64,000 nt of DNA. It comes from Lithocarpus polystachyus. Taxonomy: Eukaryota; Streptophyta; Magnoliopsida; Fagales; Fagaceae. The stretch lies in contig CM066163.1 in the NCBI GenBank assembly GCA_033629205.1, positions 61,190,686 to 61,254,685 on the forward strand, given 5' to 3'. The notes beneath the pieces were generated by a model that saw only the letters and a program-made list of their open reading frames with translations, searched no databases and was not told where the DNA came from. Position 1 is the first letter of the stretch; each line of letters starts with the position of its first letter. Of the stretch, positions 11,460 to 22,523 are shown in pieces. The position numbers and the translations under genes were made by a program.

Positions 11460-12320
11460 TGTTAGGTTCTAAATGTTTAGAACAATTGGCAAATCGTGAG
11501 CACACAAGAACATACAAGCTGCAGAAAGAAGAATTCAAAATCTGCCTGGTTCGATCGATCGAAAAACAGACTCGATCGATCGAGAATCGTATCTGTAGAA
11601 TTTTAAGTTGGCCCAAACAGCAGTTCTAGCCCATTAAGGATTAGGGTTTCAGATCTACTTCTCCCACTATATAAAGGAAACCCTAAGCACGTTTTTTATA
11701 AGGCTTTTTAGAGAGAAAAGAGTGTGCCTCTTTGTATTTTAGGGTTTTGTTCCTAAAACCTCTCTTATTACTTCTACCGGTGTTGTTCCTTGAAGAATCT
11801 CAAGATCCGGTATTGCTGAAGTTGCTGCCTTCTCTAGTCATCAAAGGAGCTGATGATCTAAGCCTTCAAGGGTGGTCTTGGAGTCACAAACAGGAGAGTT
11901 TGTGTTACTAAACCTTTGAGTGGGATCTCAAAGTCACAAACGGTGGTGTTTGTGTTTTGCAAAGATTAAAGAAAGAAGGAGTCCGTGGATCTCGGAGCTG
12001 TCACGGGGTCGTGGTAGTAAGTTTCCTACACTTGGGTAGCAATAGGATGTTAGTGGTCTAAGTCGCTATTGTGTAAACTTCAATTCTTTCTAGTGGATTT
12101 GCTATTTTATCTTGAGGATAGCTAGGTTAAATCCTCCCCAGGTTTTTTACCGGTTTGGTTTTCCTGGGTCATCATATCGTTGTGTTATTTATTTTTCCGC
12201 TACTTTACTCGATATGATTGTTATTGTTTTAACCTAGATCTGAATAATAAACCTAAGTATTCACTTGGTTAATTAATTATGTTAAACAATCTAGTTTACA
12301 GGGATCTAAACGAACTGACA
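11460..12320 (+). repeat. 3' LTR of the gag-only element
   Basis: 861 bp, same length as the 5' LTR. TATA box at about 11667-11677. Followed by TSD GGCAT. Confidence 0.92.
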
Positions 12321-12607
12321 GGCATGATAACACAAATCATCCTTATGTTTTGGAAACCTTAACGTTTTACAATAAATTATGGGGATAAATGTGTTGCATG
12401 TAAGTTTGCAACTATTTCATAAAGTTTATTGTTACATATGAGATTTGGATCATTCAAGTGAGTAATTTATTTAAGTGCATTTTAGGTTTCTTTGCAATTA
12501 TCATGCATTGAAATATTATTTCATGTCATTTTTTAGTGCATACTGTCATGATCAATATTAGGATTGGTTGATCTTTATGATGCTATTTGAGGTGGTGGAT
12601 ATCAAAA

Positions 12608-14021
12608 GGCGTAAATGCATTTTTAGTCCCTACATTTTGCACTTTTTCCATTTTAGCCCCTACATTTTGTTTTTATCACTTTTAGTCCCTAAACCAATTA
12701 ACGCCTGACATTTAGATCCTTTTTGTCACTCAACTAACGGCAAAGGCTGACGTGGCTGACGGTGGAATAAAAAAATAATATAATCACACATATTAATTAA
12801 TTAAATTAAAAACAAACATTAAAATAAATTAAAAAAATTCATTAGTTTTTGGGACCATCAAATTCATAACTTGTAACCCTCTTCCTTTTCTAGCCTAAAA
12901 CCGGCACATTTTCATCTGATCTCCTAGCCAAACGTTCTCTCAAATCATCAAATTGCGAAGGAGGGAAACATAACGCCATACCATCATCGAGCAGCAAGCT
13001 CAAATCACCAGAAGAACAACTAAACTCATAATCAGCCTCATCAGTCCCAGAAACACAAGTAACAGTCGGTAGTTCTTCATCACCAAGTCGGTCAAGAAAT
13101 GAGTGATCCATCAACATCTCAGCAGTAAACCTATACATATATTTCTTTACAAATTCTCTCTTTATCTGGGTTGAGTTTGTTGTATTTGTTTTGGATTTTT
13201 CATAAATTTGAAAATGAATAATATGGGTTTGTGAAAGGAAGTTTTTGGGTTTGTGATAGAGAATTTGATGGGTTTGTGTATAAGGGGATTTGATGGGTTT
13301 GTTAAAAATGTTTAGATCTTAGGATTGACATCAAAAATTTGGTTGGTTGATAGATCTGGATTTTTTTTTTTTTTTTGTGAAACTAAAAAATTTGTTTGGT
13401 TGCCAAAAAAATGTATAAGAGTATCTTAATTTTCCTCAAAATCAATCTAAGTTCAAGGATAGAGTTCTTCACTACCTTGAGTCCATTGGTTGCCACGGTT
13501 TGTGTGTGTTTTTGTGTTTGGTTGACAAGAAATGGCAAGAAATTGCTAGAAAATTTGGGTGTGTGTTGTTATATTTAAATCTGGGTTTGTGTTCATTATG
13601 TTATTGTTGAAGATGAACTCAGATCTAAATTTATGTATTTTTTGAATTTTAATTCTGCTGTTTTTTTTTAAATTGATATTTTTTTTTAAATTAGATGCTG
13701 ATGTGACATTTTAAATTTCTGGGCAATCAAACATTTTTAGGGAAGAATATGAACAGCCATGTTCTTCCCAAAAATTAATGAATTATTTTATTAATTTTAA
13801 TGTTTGTTTTTAATTTAATTAATTAATGTGTGTGATTATATTATTTTTTTATTCCACCGTCAGCCACGTCAGCCACGTCAGCCTTTGCCGTAAGTTGAGT
13901 GACGGAAAGGACCTAAATGTCAGGCGTTAATTGGTTTAGGGACTAAAAGTGGTAAAAACAAAATGTAGGGACCAAAATAAAAAAAAGTGCAAAATGTAGG
14001 AACTAAAAGTACATTTACGCC
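12608..14021. mobile_element. Mutator-like (MULE) element with long TIRs
   Basis: Starts GGCGTAAATG and ends CATTTACGCC, with TIRs of about 245 bp (12608-12855 and about 13770-14021) carrying AGTCCCTACATTTTGC, AACGCCTGACATTTAG and GGCTGACGTGGCTGACGGTGG on both arms in inverse order. A perfect 9-bp target duplication ATATCAAAA lies at 12599-12607 and 14022-14030, the hallmark of MULEs. No transposase is seen in the 0.9-kb interior, so it is non-autonomous. The interior holds an 82-codon frame on the minus strand, possibly captured sequence. Confidence 0.92.
12890..13138 (-). pseudogene. unrecognised ORF inside the MULE, possible captured gene fragment
   Basis: 82 codons between the TIRs. It is more GC-rich than its surroundings, uses protein-like codons, and has an acidic Asp/Glu/Leu-rich composition (MDHSFLDRLGDEELP, DLSLLLDDGM, FDDLRERLARR). 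I do not recognise the family. After the stop at 12890 the frame continues open for a short way (KRKRVTSYEF), as expected of a truncated exon. Non-autonomous MULEs often carry host gene pieces, so a captured fragment is plausible; a chance ORF is the alternative. Confidence 0.4.
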
Positions 14022-14030
14022 ATATCAAAA

Positions 14031-14928
14031 TGACTTAGGAGTGGCCATAGCATCTTAAGCCATGATGATAATCACATCAAGAAATTTCTACAAGACTTCA
14101 TTAGGAATAAAGGCATCTAAGTGGCAATTAATTCATGAAGATAATGACTTGGCTCCATAGGGAGGTTATTATTTTTATGATTTAATTAGAATAAGATGGT
14201 GAATGTAGCATTAAGATGAGATTTTTCCTAGGCCCATAGGTATGGAAAATTTGATTCTTAATGTTTATATTTACTAGTTTTATGAATAAAGTTTTATAGT
14301 AAATCCATGCATGATGCGCCTCTGCCTATAGGAATGTTGAATTTACTACTAAATTGCCATTGGTTAATTTAGAATTAAAGTTTAAGTTTCATAGCATTAA
14401 AGTTTTTTTTTTTTTTTTTGAGTCCATAGATCTATGTTTTGGGAAACTAAGTACAAGGCTAAGAGTGATCTAATTGCTCAAGGGTAAGAACTTGGGAATT
14501 TATTCCTATAAAGCTAAAGGTTTTGTGAAAGCTACTAATATTAATTTACAAGATCCATTTAGGTTTGACACCCAATAAAAGTTATACTTTGCAAAAGTTA
14601 GGCATATAGGCATCCCACTAATGGTATATAAAGGTTCACCAACTTTGTTGTGCCATTTGGTTTTACTGGGCACATTATTAATCAGTGTATATACCTTAAG
14701 ATCAGTAAGAGTAAATGTATTGTTTTTACGCCTAAATATGAATGACACAGTACTTGGAAGTAGTGATTTGATTTTGTCATGTAAGATATCCTGTTTGCTA
14801 TAAAGCTATAAGACAAGTACTCTTAAGGTTGTCGATTTTATGATAAGACCTTTAAAGATTTTATAATGATAACTTGGCTATAATTTTCTTCTCTAAGGAC
14901 AATGATTGTGAAAGCTGAAATAAACATA
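14031..14928. other. interior of the outer element, no gene seen
   Basis: AT-rich sequence between MULE and Gypsy insertions, assigned to the outer Copia-like element by position. Overlapping 60-80 codon frames on both strands (14506-14803) have no recognisable domain. Confidence 0.6.
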
Positions 14929-14933
14929 TCAAC

Positions 14934-15664
14934 TGTGTGGGCTAGGTTTGAACTCTTGGCCCAAAAGGCATATGGACTCAAATCCAAAAAGCCTAAACAA
15001 TAAATTTGTAGAGAAATGGGTTGAAGAACTGGGCTATAGTGAGACAAGTAACGGGCCAATAGGTTTAGCCAACAAGGAAAGAAAGATAATGAACGTTTAA
15101 AAGAGGAAAGTGTATTCGGCCAAATCCGAGGAGACTGATTCTTTTGTATTGCCTTTCTTGTTCTATTACAAGTTTCTTCCTCATCCCTTTCTTTAGGGGT
15201 CTCTTACATTATATACTCCCCTCTTGATGATCTTGACCTTCCACTTGTTGACTATCCAAGCTACCACTTGAGTACCTGTCCCATCAGACACCCCTCCTAG
15301 CTCCCTGTGAGTTGTGGTAGCCAAGGCAGTACTGTTCAGAGGTCCTCTCCACATAAATACGACCAGAAAAGTAGCTGCAATGCATTTAATGTGGTGGATT
15401 TTCTTGGACAATTTTGGATTTATTTCCTTCTTGCATGTCCATAGGGCACGTTTTTGTCGCCGATGCTTCCATCATGGGGATTTGGGCTCGTCCAATATTC
15501 GCTATGTCTGTGGTGAGATTCCTCCTCGGACCATCTTCTCATGTTCTCGTACTCATGAGATTATAGGCCGGAGTCCTCCCTACTGATTTACTTTCCTTGG
15601 ATCTGCTAACATCCCTAGGTTGAGCCCAAGGCCCAATATACAATTTTGGGCCCTTACCTCTACA
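14934..15664 (-). repeat. 3' LTR of the Gypsy element (minus orientation)
   Basis: 731 bp. Preceded, reading on the minus strand, by a purine-containing AAGGGGCTAT at the internal junction (15665-15674), the likely polypurine tract. Confidence 0.9.
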
Positions 15665-15936
15665 ATAGCCCCTTAAAACTTCAATTTTTCCCTCCTACTT
15701 GAGGAGAAAAAGTGAGGTTTTGACTCTTAAGGGACAAGTCCATTCAATCGTCTGGCTCCCACGTGCAAAGTTTCGTTTTGCGTGTCCCTTGATTATTATT
15801 GGCGCTTTGTAGTTCGCGAGGCGCCATTAATTGCTCCAGGCGGCGCTTTGTCTCCTTCATCCAATGATGATGCGCTGATCCAGTGGCTGGCATTCCTCTG
15901 GGTTTTTGAGCGGGACGACTTTAATTTGATCCCGCT

Positions 15937-15949
15937 CTCTATATATAGC
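15937..15949 (+). promoter_or_regulatory. TATA box for the antisense gene in the Gypsy element
   Basis: CTCTATATATAGC, on the plus strand, about 290 bp before the first long plus-strand ORF at 16233. It lies in a GC-richer stretch unlike the LTR promoter, so the antisense gene appears to have its own promoter. Confidence 0.6.
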
Positions 15950-16232
15950 ACCCAAAAAAGTTACTCACTTCATTTTTCTGCCTTTCAAGTCTTCCAGAGA
16001 TCCCAAGTAGTCCAACTCCCTAAATTCCTCCAAACGATCATACTCCTCGCACCCTTCTTCTAAGAGATTCTTTAAGGCTTCGTTACAGACTCCAGGGTTA
16101 GTGCATACACCCTAGTACTTGTAAGTTGTTATTTCCTGGTTTCTTTCTTTTTCTCCTCAGCCAGTCTCCTCGGCCTTTCAGTACTTATTTCTTCATTTGC
16201 CAAGTCGAGTTGCTTCCCTTAGGCTTGTCTAG

Positions 16233-18491
16233 ATGGGTACGTTTAAATACTTAGTGGATTCCCCCGCCCAAATAGAGGCTTCTAAGGAAAGGTATCATAT
16301 ACCGCTGGGGGTAGCCCTGCGATATTGTTCCACAGAGCAGATTGTGACACATAGGGGTGAGGGAGAAGTTGTTATTCCCATGATAGCCTTTATAGAAGGG
16401 GGAAGGACTCTCCCAATGGGTAGGGTAACACGGGATTATCTTCTCAATCATAGGATATGTCCCCACCAATGTGCGCCTAACCTGTTTAGGATTCTAGGTA
16501 GTGTTGATGCTCTCAACCAGCATTTGGGATTAGGGCTCACCTGGCATGATATGGTCCACATGTACGAGTGCCACCACCTTAAGAGCACGGGATATTATCT
16601 TAAGTCCCGATCAAATGTCGTTAGGCTTCTCTCGTGTCTCTCTAAATCGAAAAAGGGAATGAAAGATGACTACCCGATTGCTTCAGGGGCATGGCATGAC
16701 GGCCTTCATTGTCCAGTCCAAGAGGGAGAGCTAGGTGGGGCACCTTAGAGTTAGGTTCCTTAGCAAGAATTTTGGATTATTTGATCTTAACCGTGTCATC
16801 ATTTTCATTACATTTGTCTTTTTTAACTTCCTGACAGTCTTTGCTTCTCAGCTGTGTGCAGATAGAAATCAAGTGGCTCCTCGGATAAGCCTCATTAACG
16901 TTGCGGCGCTTAATTACCTGCACCGCTCAGAAGTCTTTGTAAACGAGGATGGTTAGCTGTGAGCCGTTCACTGTATCCTTAACTTTGAGCCCATCTCAAT
17001 GATATTCCAAGAGCGGCCACAGTATTAGGGCTGGTGATCCACGATTGAACCGGATTGACGTGTCGAGGCTGAATTTCCTCGCCAGGGACGACCTTCCTCC
17101 GGTCGCACTACCATCCTAGCAGAATCTTCCACCGCTCAGCATACCACTACGCCGAATTCTGCCTGACGTCGGAGCCGCAACAGGAGAGGAGGTTACTTCC
17201 TCGTGTTCGTCATTGGACGTGGAGATAAACAATTTTCGCTTTGAAGACGTAGAAGACAAAGTGCCAGAGAGGCCGGTGCATCTCTCCAACTTAGAGGTGG
17301 ATTTGGATAGATCTTCCACCGCACGTTCTCCGAAGCTGAGTCTCTCAGCCAGATAACAGCTCAGAAACTGAAAAGGAGGAGATGGATTTGAAACAAAGGC
17401 CCAGCCTAAAGGGTCTACTGGCCAACAAGAACAAAGGACAAGCCCAAAAAGAGACTCCTAAGGCCCAGGTTCCTCCCATTCTTCCTCCACCTCCTCCTCA
17501 ACCTCCTACTGACCTCAGACTTCGCGCAAATACCAACTTGAAAAAAAAAGGTCGATCATGAACCTAAAGGAAGGGGAGGTGCCCCCAAGGCGAGTTAAGC
17601 AGCAAAGGAAAGACAAGAGGTCCCAAGATGAGAGGGCCACCTCAGTGGAAAGCCGAGAGGATTCATTAGGGGCCGATGTGCACCGACCACCACGCATTTG
17701 GTCCCCTAGGATTGAGGTTGACGGTGCACCCATCTCCTGGGATGCCGCTGTCCATAACTTCCAGGGGGGACATGCGGGCTTCATCGCTGAAGCCCTAAAG
17801 CAGCCACTTCTCCTCACGAGAGACATGGAGGCTTACAAGCACTTCAAGCAGCCCGAGCTTTTCCTGTCCTTAAAGAGGGACCTCGCCATGGTGAGTAACT
17901 TTGACACAACTCTCGAGTCAGATTTGTAGTTTTTTTTTTTTTTAACTCAGAACTATCTTGTTGTTTTTGTGCATCACCCAACAAGTTTTTGTGGCTGAAT
18001 AGTGGGTTAAGGAAGCCAACAATAAGGCGAAGACGGAGGCCCACTCCCGCACCGATACCGAGAAAATGAGGGGAACTCTCAAGGAGGACGGTGGCGACGT
18101 CCTATGATCGTGGGGTGCTCGATACCAAGGCTCGATTGGCCGAGGAGGTGGCCGGAGCCAACAGGGATTACTGCACCGAGACTTGGGTGAAAGCTCCCAA
18201 TCAGGCGGGGGTCCCTACTGATTCCGAGCTGCAGAGAGTTAAGAATGTCTTCTTTCCTAAAGATATTCGAGAGATTCCAACTCCTTAGCTTCCTCCCACT
18301 AAGGCTGAGGCTCTATCAGAAGCTATGAAGGATAATGGAGCCCAGACAAAGGAAGCCGAGCATCCCGAGGATGCCCTCACGATTAAGGACGTGGTCGCCA
18401 AAGCTAAGAACGAAGAGACCAAGCACAAAACTGGTGATGTCCCTTCCAAGACAGCTGATCCCAAGAATGTCCCCCCACCAGTAAAAAGTTA
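16233..18491 (+). pseudogene. antisense additional ORF (aORF) of the Tat-like element
   Basis: Runs opposite to gag-pol, between integrase and the 3' LTR. 16233-16748 is open for 171 codons (MGTFKYLVDSPAQIEA, RVTRDYLLNHRICPHQCAPN, DMVHMYECHHL, GAWHDGLHCPVQEGE). A later piece at about 16853-16990 (RNQVAPRISLINVAAL, YLHRSEVFVNEDG) and the coding-like segments 17558-17929 and 18001-18491 (Lys/Glu/Ala-rich, coiled-coil-like) look like further exons: 17929 is preceded by ATGGTGAGTAAC, a donor-like site, and TTTTTTTTTAACTCAG follows. This matches the antisense gene known in Tat elements (e.g. Grande gene23-type), whose function is unknown. Stops between segments mean either introns or decay. Confidence 0.65.
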
Positions 18492-18799
18492 GATGTAGGG
18501 GTTTTTGTAGTTTTACGTGTACTTCTTTTTTTTTTTCTTTTTTCTTTTTTCTTTTTTTATCGGAACGTTTTGTAATTGTACTACCTTTTGTTAATAGAGA
18601 AGTTTCGTTTTCATTCTAGTTCTCACACAATCTTTATTCTTTGACTGTGATTGATATAACACCTATCTTATCTCGAATGTAATAGTAGTATCTCGGTGTT
18701 AATCTCCCCAAGAATATGACTATAAGCAATTTTAAATAGAGAAGTTTGCCACGCGTTAGAAAAATATCTGGGCCGAGGAGGATGAGTGATTAGAAAAAT

Positions 18800-19085
18800 A
18801 TCTTTGGTTCTGTTTGAACGCTTATAAAAAGTAACCTAGCGTTAATTTCCCCAAAACATCTGGTCCGAGAACCCAGGTATGTCTTTGGTTCTGTTTGAAC
18901 ACTTATGAAAAGTAACCTAGTGTTAATTTTCCCAAAACATCTGGTCTGAGGATCCAGGCATGTCTTTGGTTCTGTTTGAACACTTATGAAAAGTAAGCTA
19001 GTGTTAATTTCCCCAAAACATCTGGTCCGAGGACCTAGGCATGTCTTTGGTTCTGTTTGAATACTTATGAAAAGTAACCTAGTGA
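18800..19085. repeat. 81-bp tandem repeat, about 3.5 copies
   Basis: Units begin TCTTTGGTTCTGTTTGAAC and contain AAAGTAACCTAG and CCAAAACATCTGGTCCGAG; spacing is 81 bp (27 codons in the repeated minus-strand frame). It lies between the integrase stop and the antisense gene, a location where Tat-lineage elements are known to carry tandem repeats. Confidence 0.9.
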
Positions 19086-19137
19086 ATAGCACGATGCATT
19101 CAAACAATAGACAAGCGAGAGACAAAGGAAATTTTCA

Positions 19138-20190
19138 TTAATAATAATACCTTTTCAGGTTGTTTACATTCCAAGGGCGTGGTATCATTTTTTCATCTAA
19201 GTCTTCCAAGTAGTATGCACCTACTCCTGCTTCTGAAGTGATGCGATATAGACCCTCCCAGTTGGGTCCCAATTTCCCCCAGGCTGGGTTCTCTGTGTTG
19301 CCCACAACTTTCCTCAATACTAGGTCTCCCGTTGCTAGGGGTCTTAGCTTCACGTTGGCATCATAACCTTGTTTGAGTTTGTGTTGGTAGTACGCCAGTT
19401 GGATCCTTGCACTTTCCCTTTGCTCTTCGATTAGATCTAGGCTTTTTTCTAGCAACCCATTGTTATCACTCGGATGAAAAGAAGTTGTTCTCAGTGTCGG
19501 AAAGCTGGTTTCTAAAGGAATAACGGCCTTGGCACCATAAGTCATTGAGAAAGGAGTCTCCCCTGTTGATCTATGTGGTGTCGTTCGATATGTCCAGAGG
19601 ACATGTGACAGGTTTTCCACCTATTTTTCTTTCGCGTCATCCAGCCTCTTCTTGAGTCCATTTACTATGACCTTGTTTATGGCTTCGACTTGTCCGTTCC
19701 CTTGGGGATAAGCGGGGGTGGAGTATCAATTTTTGATCCCAAGGCTGCAGCAATATCGCTTGAAGGCTTTGCTATCGAACTGAAGGCCGTTATCCGAGAT
19801 GAGGGTATGAGGGGCCCCAAACCGGGTGACGATATTTCTCCAAACGAACTTCTTGACATCTATGTCTCTGATGTTTGCCAAGGGCTCAGCTTCCACCCAC
19901 TTGGTGAAGTAATCCGTGCCAACGAGCATATATCTCTTATTCCCGACGGCTTTTGGAAAAGGGCTAACGATGTCTAAGCCCCACTGAGCAAATGGCAACG
20001 GGCTAGATAGAGGGTTGGGGACTCCTCCTGGCTGATGTATGTTTGGCATGAACCTTTGGCATTAGTCACATTTCCTAACATATTCCTGCGCTTCCTTTTG
20101 CATATTGGGCCACCAATAACCTTAGGTAATGGTTCTATGCGACAAGGATCTTCCTCCAGTATGACTTCCGTAGATCCCTTCATGCAATTC
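19138..20190 (-). pseudogene. Gypsy integrase, three in-frame stops
   Basis: Begins with a zinc-binding remnant (WWPNMQKEAQEYV, KCD-stop-CQRF), then GLDIVSPFPKAVGNKRY (catalytic Asp), LISDNGLQFDSKAF (second Asp), TPAYPQGNGQVEA (Glu), then YRTTPHRSTGETPFSMTYG, DLVLRKV and LGPNWEGLYRI of the C-terminal part. Stops occur at about 20060, 19725 and 19620. The D,D,E residues are intact but the protein cannot be made. Confidence 0.9.
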
Positions 20191-20286
20191 TTCCAGAAGT
20201 AAGTCTGTTACTTTAGGGTGTATACACAGCAAGTATGGCCCAAAGAAAGAGCGTTTATACAATTTTTGGTTCTCGGACAACCAGAA

Positions 20287-20875
20287 CTATAGGGCCTTCC
20301 TTCGAATCTTGTCGGCCTCCGCTTTCTCCTCGGGTAGAATATCATCCTTCAAGAATAGTATTAGGGGGTCTATCCAGCTGGGCCCTACCCTGACTTGGTG
20401 GACGCGGGTCACCTCCTTATTCACCTTCGTTGGCGTGTGTAAATCCTTTACAAGGATGATCTGAGGCAAGCTCTGCGCCGAGGAGGTGGCGAGTGTGGCC
20501 AAAGAGTCAACATGTGTGTTCCCACTTCTAGGGATATGCAATAGGTTAAAAGAATTGAAATGTGACTATAGGTGTTTCACTTGGCCTAGGCCTTCTTACA
20601 TTCTTTCATCTCTTGTTTCCAGTTCCCCATTTACTTGGCCAACGACTAGTCTTGAGTCCGAGTACACGCTTACTATCTTTCCACCAAGCTTTTTGACCAT
20701 GGATATCCCTTCTAGTAGGGCCTCATATTCGGCCTCATTATTCGTGGCCGAGAAGCCTAATCTCAATGCTTTTTCGATAACAAGCCCTTCTGGAGAAATC
20801 AGGACTAGCCCTACTCCAGAGCCTCTTTGGTTTGCCGCCCTATCAACATATACTTTCCAACATGAGGGTCCTTAG
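20287..20875 (-). pseudogene. second (plant/archaeal-type) RNase H of the Gypsy element
   Basis: WKVYVDRAANQRGSGVGLVL (catalytic Asp; the usual VDGAAN is changed), NNEAEYEALLEG (catalytic Glu), VYSDSRLVVGQV (catalytic Asp), then after a frame change HIPRSGNTHVDSLATLA (C-terminal Asp region). A second RNase H of this type after RT is a diagnostic feature of Tat-lineage Gypsy elements. Confidence 0.85.
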
Positions 20876-21199
20876 AGAGAGATCATGCCAACTGACTTTT
20901 CATCCATGTCTGATATCTCGGCTACTCCTTCTAACGAGGGTTTAGCGAATTCGGCCACTAAATCTGTGATGACTTGGCTTTTGATGGAGGTACGAGGCAT
21001 ATACTTGATGTCGAAAGCCCCCAGGATCGTCCCCCACTTAGCAATTCTCCCCGTATAGTCAATGCTCTGAAGTATAGACCTGAGCGAGAGCTGCGTTAGA
21101 ACAATAACCGTATGTGCTTAAAAATAATGGGGGAGCTTTCGTGCAGCATGGACCACTGCCAAGATGGCTTTCTCTAGTGGTAAATAGCGAACCTCAGCT

Positions 21200-21420
21200 T
21201 CGTGCAATGATTTGCTTACGTAATAAACTGGTCATTGTACGCTATTATCCATTCGTATTAGCACTAGGCTTACTACATGTGGAGCCACAACGATATAAGC
21301 AAACAGGACTTCATCGACCTCAGGGCTTGACATGATCGGTGGCCGAGATAGATATTCCTTGAGCCGTTGGAAGGCCAAAGCGCATTCTTCTATCCACTCA
21401 AATCCCTTCCACTTATTCAT
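21200..21420 (-). pseudogene. first RNase H remnant of the Gypsy element
   Basis: FEWIEECALAFQRLKEYLSRPPIMSSPE and VLFAYIVVAPHVVSLVLIR correspond to the RT connection/RNase H start. Further sequence on the minus strand to about 20950 resembles the same domain but with stops. Confidence 0.75.
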
Positions 21421-22421
21421 TAGGAGGAAGAAAGGTCTACACCTATCTGCCGACCGAGAAATAAACGGTTCAAGGCAACAATCATTCCGGTGAGCTTTTG
21501 GACTTCTTTAGGATTCCGAGGCTGTTGTAGATTGTTGATAGCTCTGATCTGGTCAGGACTGATCTCAATCCCCCTGTGGGTTACCATATAGCCCAAGAAT
21601 TTGTCTGATCCTACTCCAAATGAACACTTGGAAGCGTTGAGGCGCAACCTCTGTTTCCTCAGAATTTCAAAGATATCTCTGAGGTCTCCCACGTGCTCAG
21701 ACACCTCCTTACTCTTCACCACCATATCATCTATATAAGCTTCTATGTTCTTACCCAACCGTGATTCGAACATCATAGTCATCATCCTTTGGTAAGTGGA
21801 ACCTGCGTTCTTCAATCCGAAAGGTATCACCTTGTAGTGGTAGTTTCCAATGGGAGTGACAAAAGCTGTCTTCTCCTGATCTTCTAGGGCTAATGGTATC
21901 TGGTGATACCTTTGAAAGGCGTCTAAGAAGCTCATCCGAGGATGGCCCGCAGTCGCATCTACCAATTGGTCTATCCCAGGCATAGGGAAGGGATCCTTTG
22001 GGCAGGCTTTATTCAGGTCCGTTAAGTCTACACAGACTCGCCATTTTTCACTCTTCTTTTTTACCACGACAGTATTGGCCAACCATTCAGGATAGAAAAG
22101 CTCCTTGATAGCCCCCACTCTCTTAAGTTTCATCACCTCGTCCCTGATAGCCTCAGCGTGCTCTTTGGACGGGCGTCGAGGTGGTTGCTTTTTAGGAGTA
22201 ATAGATGTGTTAACATTTAGATGATGACAGATGAAGTTTGGATCAACCACTGGGGCTTCATAAGCGTCCCACGCAAATATGTCCAGATTTTTCCTGAGAA
22301 ACCCAATCAACTCCTCCTTCTCCTGACAAAGCAGCTGAGAATCAATTTGGAAAAACCTTTCCAAATCATCACCGATAATCACCTTCTCTAAATCCTCACA
22401 TCTTGCCCCCTTGGCAGGCAC
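21420..22421 (-). pseudogene. Gypsy reverse transcriptase
   Basis: 333 codons without a stop. RT blocks in order: VVVKKKSEKWRVCVDLTDLNKACPKD, MSFLDAFQRYHQIPL (catalytic Asp; usual form SFMDAYSGYNQI), KTAFVTPIGNYHYKVIPFGLKNAG, YIDDMVVKS (catalytic YIDD), FGVGSDKFLGYMVT. A linker (FAWDAYEAPVVDPN) joins it to the protease. The frame shifts near 21430 at LSGMIVALNRLF-like sequence, leading to the RNase H part in another frame. Confidence 0.92.
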
Positions 22422-22523
22422 ACTAATAGGTGATCCCGGGTTTTTTTATTGCTATAAGCTTCTTTGGGTAGAGGTCGAGGGCTCTGCTTCGGGCCGATGC
22501 GAAATGGCTGCCACCAAACACTG

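Larger units (their letters stand above)
7079..12320 (+). mobile_element. gag-only Sirevirus-like (Copia) LTR element
   Basis: Complete element, 5,242 bp, with TSD GGCAT at 7074-7078 and 12321-12325. The two 861-bp LTRs (7079-7939, 11460-12320) differ at roughly 18 sites by eye, about 2 percent. A PBS TGGTATCAGAGC (7942-7953) fits tRNA-Met, and the PPT AAAGGGGGAGAT ends at 11459. The only gene is a gag-like ORF (7998-8957); no protease, integrase, RT or RNase H is visible in the following 2.5 kb. Several GGGGGAGA tracts before the 3' LTR resemble the multiple polypurine tracts known in Sireviruses. It must rely on enzymes supplied by a relative. It sits inside the outer element. Confidence 0.9.

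Noticed and set aside
16251..16469. Minus-strand ORF under the antisense gene
   Set aside because: Shadow of the plus-strand frame, no Gag-Pol motif.
18800..19085. CRISPR-like array
   Set aside because: Contiguous tandem repeat without unique spacers, in plant retroelement DNA.
18790..19125. 111-codon minus-strand ORF with repeated motifs
   Set aside because: It is translation of the 81-bp tandem repeat.
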